Assembly (NCBI GenBank): GCA_003250275.1
Contig: QKGW01000028.1
Location: forward strand, 1-14,338
From: Alphaproteobacteria bacterium
Lineage (GTDB): Bacteria > Pseudomonadota > Alphaproteobacteria > Rhodospirillales > Rhodospirillaceae
Length of the DNA: 14,338 nt
Reading direction: 5' to 3'
The first letter of the stretch is position 1. Each line of letters begins with the position of its first letter. A model generated the notes under the pieces. The model saw only the letters and a list, made by a program, of their open reading frames with translations. It was not told the origin of the DNA and searched no databases. Below are positions 13,034 through 14,338 of this stretch, piece after piece. Both the position numbers and the translations under genes were made by a program.

Positions 13034-13954
13034 ATGTCCGCGACCGCCACGCTGTTTCCCGGCTTTTCCGAACACCGCGTCGCCACCGGCGACGGCATCG
13101 AGATCTTCTGCCGCGTCGGCGGCGACGGACCCGCGGTCCTGCTGCTGCACGGCTACCCGCAGACCTCGGCGATGTGGCACCGCGTCGCCCGCGACCTCGC
13201 GCGCGACTACACCGTCGTCTGCGCCGACCTGCGCGGCTACGGCCGGTCGTCGAAACCCGCCACCACCGACGACCACGCCCCCTACTCCAAGCGCGCGATG
13301 GCGGCGGACATGGCGGCGGCGATGAGCCATTTCGGGGCCGAGCGCTTCTTCGTCGGCGCGCACGACCGCGGCGCGCGGGTGGCGCACCGCCTCGCCGCCG
13401 ACTTCCCCGACCGCGTGCGCGCCCTCGCCACCCTCGACATCGCGCCGACCCGCGAGATGTACCGCAACACCACCGAGGCGTTCGCGCGCGCCTACTGGCA
13501 CTGGTTCTTCCTGATCCAGAAGGCGCCGTTCCCCGAGCGGATGATCGGCGCGGACCCCGAGGCCTACTGGCGCAAGAAGTGCGGCTCCGGCTCCGCCGGG
13601 ATGACCCCTTTCGCCCCCGAGGCGCTGGAGGAATACCTCGCCTGCTTCGCCGACCCGGCGACGATCCACGGCAGTTGCGAGGACTACCGCGCCGCCGCCT
13701 TGATCGACATCGACCACGACGACGCCGACGGCGCGTTCAAGCTGCCGATGCCGGTGCGCGCGCTGTGGGGCGCCAACGGCATCATCGGCAAGTGCTTCGA
13801 CCCGCTCGCGCTGTGGCGCCAGCGCGCCGAGCGCGTCGGCGGCCACGCGCTGCCCGGCGGCCACTACCTCGCGGAAGAATGCCCGGACCTGGTGATCGCG
13901 GAATTCCGCGACCTGTTCTCCACGGTCGCGGCGGAGGAACGGGCGGCGGTCTGA
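13034..13954 (+). CDS. Haloacetate (fluoroacetate) dehalogenase-like alpha/beta hydrolase
   Basis: The 306-residue product is an alpha/beta hydrolase closely resembling fluoroacetate dehalogenases (EC 3.8.1.3), which hydrolyse haloacetates to glycolate. By comparison with the Rhodopseudomonas enzyme, the nucleophile is Asp111 in AHDRGARV, carboxylate-binding arginines are Arg112 and Arg115, the acid is Asp135, the base is His277 (GGHYL), and the halide pocket His156, Trp157 and Tyr218 (WHW and EDYRA) is complete. The oxyanion region HGYPQTSAMW is at 39-48. GGTGAG stands a few bases before the ATG at 13034. Cytoplasmic, no signal peptide. Related epoxide hydrolases share the fold but lack this His-Trp-Tyr set. 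It is divergent from leuC and converges with an MFS gene 11 nt beyond its stop. Natural substrate could be another haloacid or an ester; the reaction is inferred. Confidence 0.85.
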   Translation: MSATATLFPGFSEHRVATGDGIEIFCRVGGDGPAVLLLHGYPQTSAMWHRVARDLARDYTVVCADLRGYGRSSKPATTDDHAPYSKRAMAADMAAAMSHFGAERFFVGAHDRGARVAHRLAADFPDRVRALATLDIAPTREMYRNTTEAFARAYWHWFFLIQKAPFPERMIGADPEAYWRKKCGSGSAGMTPFAPEALEEYLACFADPATIHGSCEDYRAAALIDIDHDDADGAFKLPMPVRALWGANGIIGKCFDPLALWRQRAERVGGHALPGGHYLAEECPDLVIAEFRDLFSTVAAEERAAV

Positions 13955-13965
13955 CCGCCGCGCCG

Positions 13966-14338
13966 CTACGACGGCATCTCCGCGCGGCGCCCCGCCGATT
14001 TCAGGCGCGCCCGGACGGCGAACAGTCCGAGGATGGTCGCCGCCGCGAACGCCGCACCGGCGAGAAAGGTCCCTTGCGGCCCCCAGAAATCCCAGAGCGC
14101 GCCCGCGATCACGCTCGCGGCGAGCAGCGCCAGACCGGTGATCAGATTGAACACGCCGAAGGCCGTGCCCCGTAGCTCCGGCGGCGCGAGATCCGCGACG
14201 ATCGCGAGGAACAGCCCCTGGGTGAACCCCATGTGCAGGCCCCAGAACGCCGCGCCGCCGCCGATCGCGAGAACGCCCGTCGCGCCCGCCAGCGTCAGAT
14301 CGGCGAGGACGAGCAGCACCAGACCGGCGATCAGAAGC
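13966..14338 (-). CDS. MFS transporter, C-terminal part (5' end beyond the window)
   Basis: The minus-strand frame is open from the window edge to the TAG at 13968-13966, giving about 124 residues. It has four hydrophobic helices and an MFS-type cytoplasmic loop, with ADLAPPELRGTAFGVFNLITGLALL (around the middle) matching the second-half counterpart of the family's A-motif region, and a short basic cytoplasmic tail (RARLKSAGRRAEMPS). Upstream codons from 14320 on continue the helix (LLIAGL), so the GTG at 14319 is not the start. The substrate cannot be told. It converges on the dehalogenase-like gene with an 11-nt gap and no visible terminator. Confidence 0.85.
   Translation of the reverse strand, partial: LLIAGLVLLVLADLTLAGATGVLAIGGGAAFWGLHMGFTQGLFLAIVADLAPPELRGTAFGVFNLITGLALLAASVIAGALWDFWGPQGTFLAGAAFAAATILGLFAVRARLKSAGRRAEMPS

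Overview
The window is very GC-rich chromosomal DNA with tightly packed genes and almost no AT-rich sequence outside promoters. Gene content (htpG, IclR regulator, SDR epimerase, lone Cache protein, DEAD-box helicase with a basic repeat tail, mgsA, a feoA-feoA-feoB-feoC iron operon, leuCD) and codon use fit an alphaproteobacterium, perhaps from the Rhodospirillales. That placement is inferred from gene style, not from a marker gene. I see no rRNA, tRNA, CRISPR array, insertion sequence or phage gene.

Layout. 1-4221 is rightward: the 3' part of an IclR-family regulator, htpG, an NAD-dependent epimerase/dehydratase-like gene and a small exported Cache-domain protein. 4226-6245 is leftward: a SrmB/RhlE-like DEAD-box RNA helicase, and methylglyoxal synthase (mgsA) upstream of it with its own likely terminator. 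6246-6541 is an AT-rich divergent control region holding an iron-regulated (Fur-type) promoter. 6542-9645 is the rightward ferrous-iron uptake operon: feoA1, feoA2, feoB and a FeoC-like protein with an Fe-S type cysteine cluster. 9646-9855 is a non-coding interval with a second, nearly identical Fur-type promoter that points at no convincing gene, followed by a long GC hairpin. 9856-12883 is leftward: leuC and leuD (isopropylmalate isomerase) followed by a sodium-coupled BASS-family transporter, whose ribosome binding site lies in a long inverted repeat. 13034-13954 is a rightward alpha/beta hydrolase keeping every catalytic and halide-pocket residue I know for fluoroacetate dehalogenase. The window ends inside a leftward MFS transporter.

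How the parts work together. The Feo genes form one translationally coupled Fe2+ import unit under iron control. leuC and leuD encode the two subunits of one enzyme. The other genes are housekeeping or accessory functions placed side by side. The observations I rate most worth checking are the orphan Fur-type promoter plus hairpin after feoC (candidate iron-responsive small RNA), the complete defluorinase-type active site, and the shine-dalgarno-trapping repeat upstream of the BASS transporter. I do not see clear evidence for a wholly new multi-gene system.
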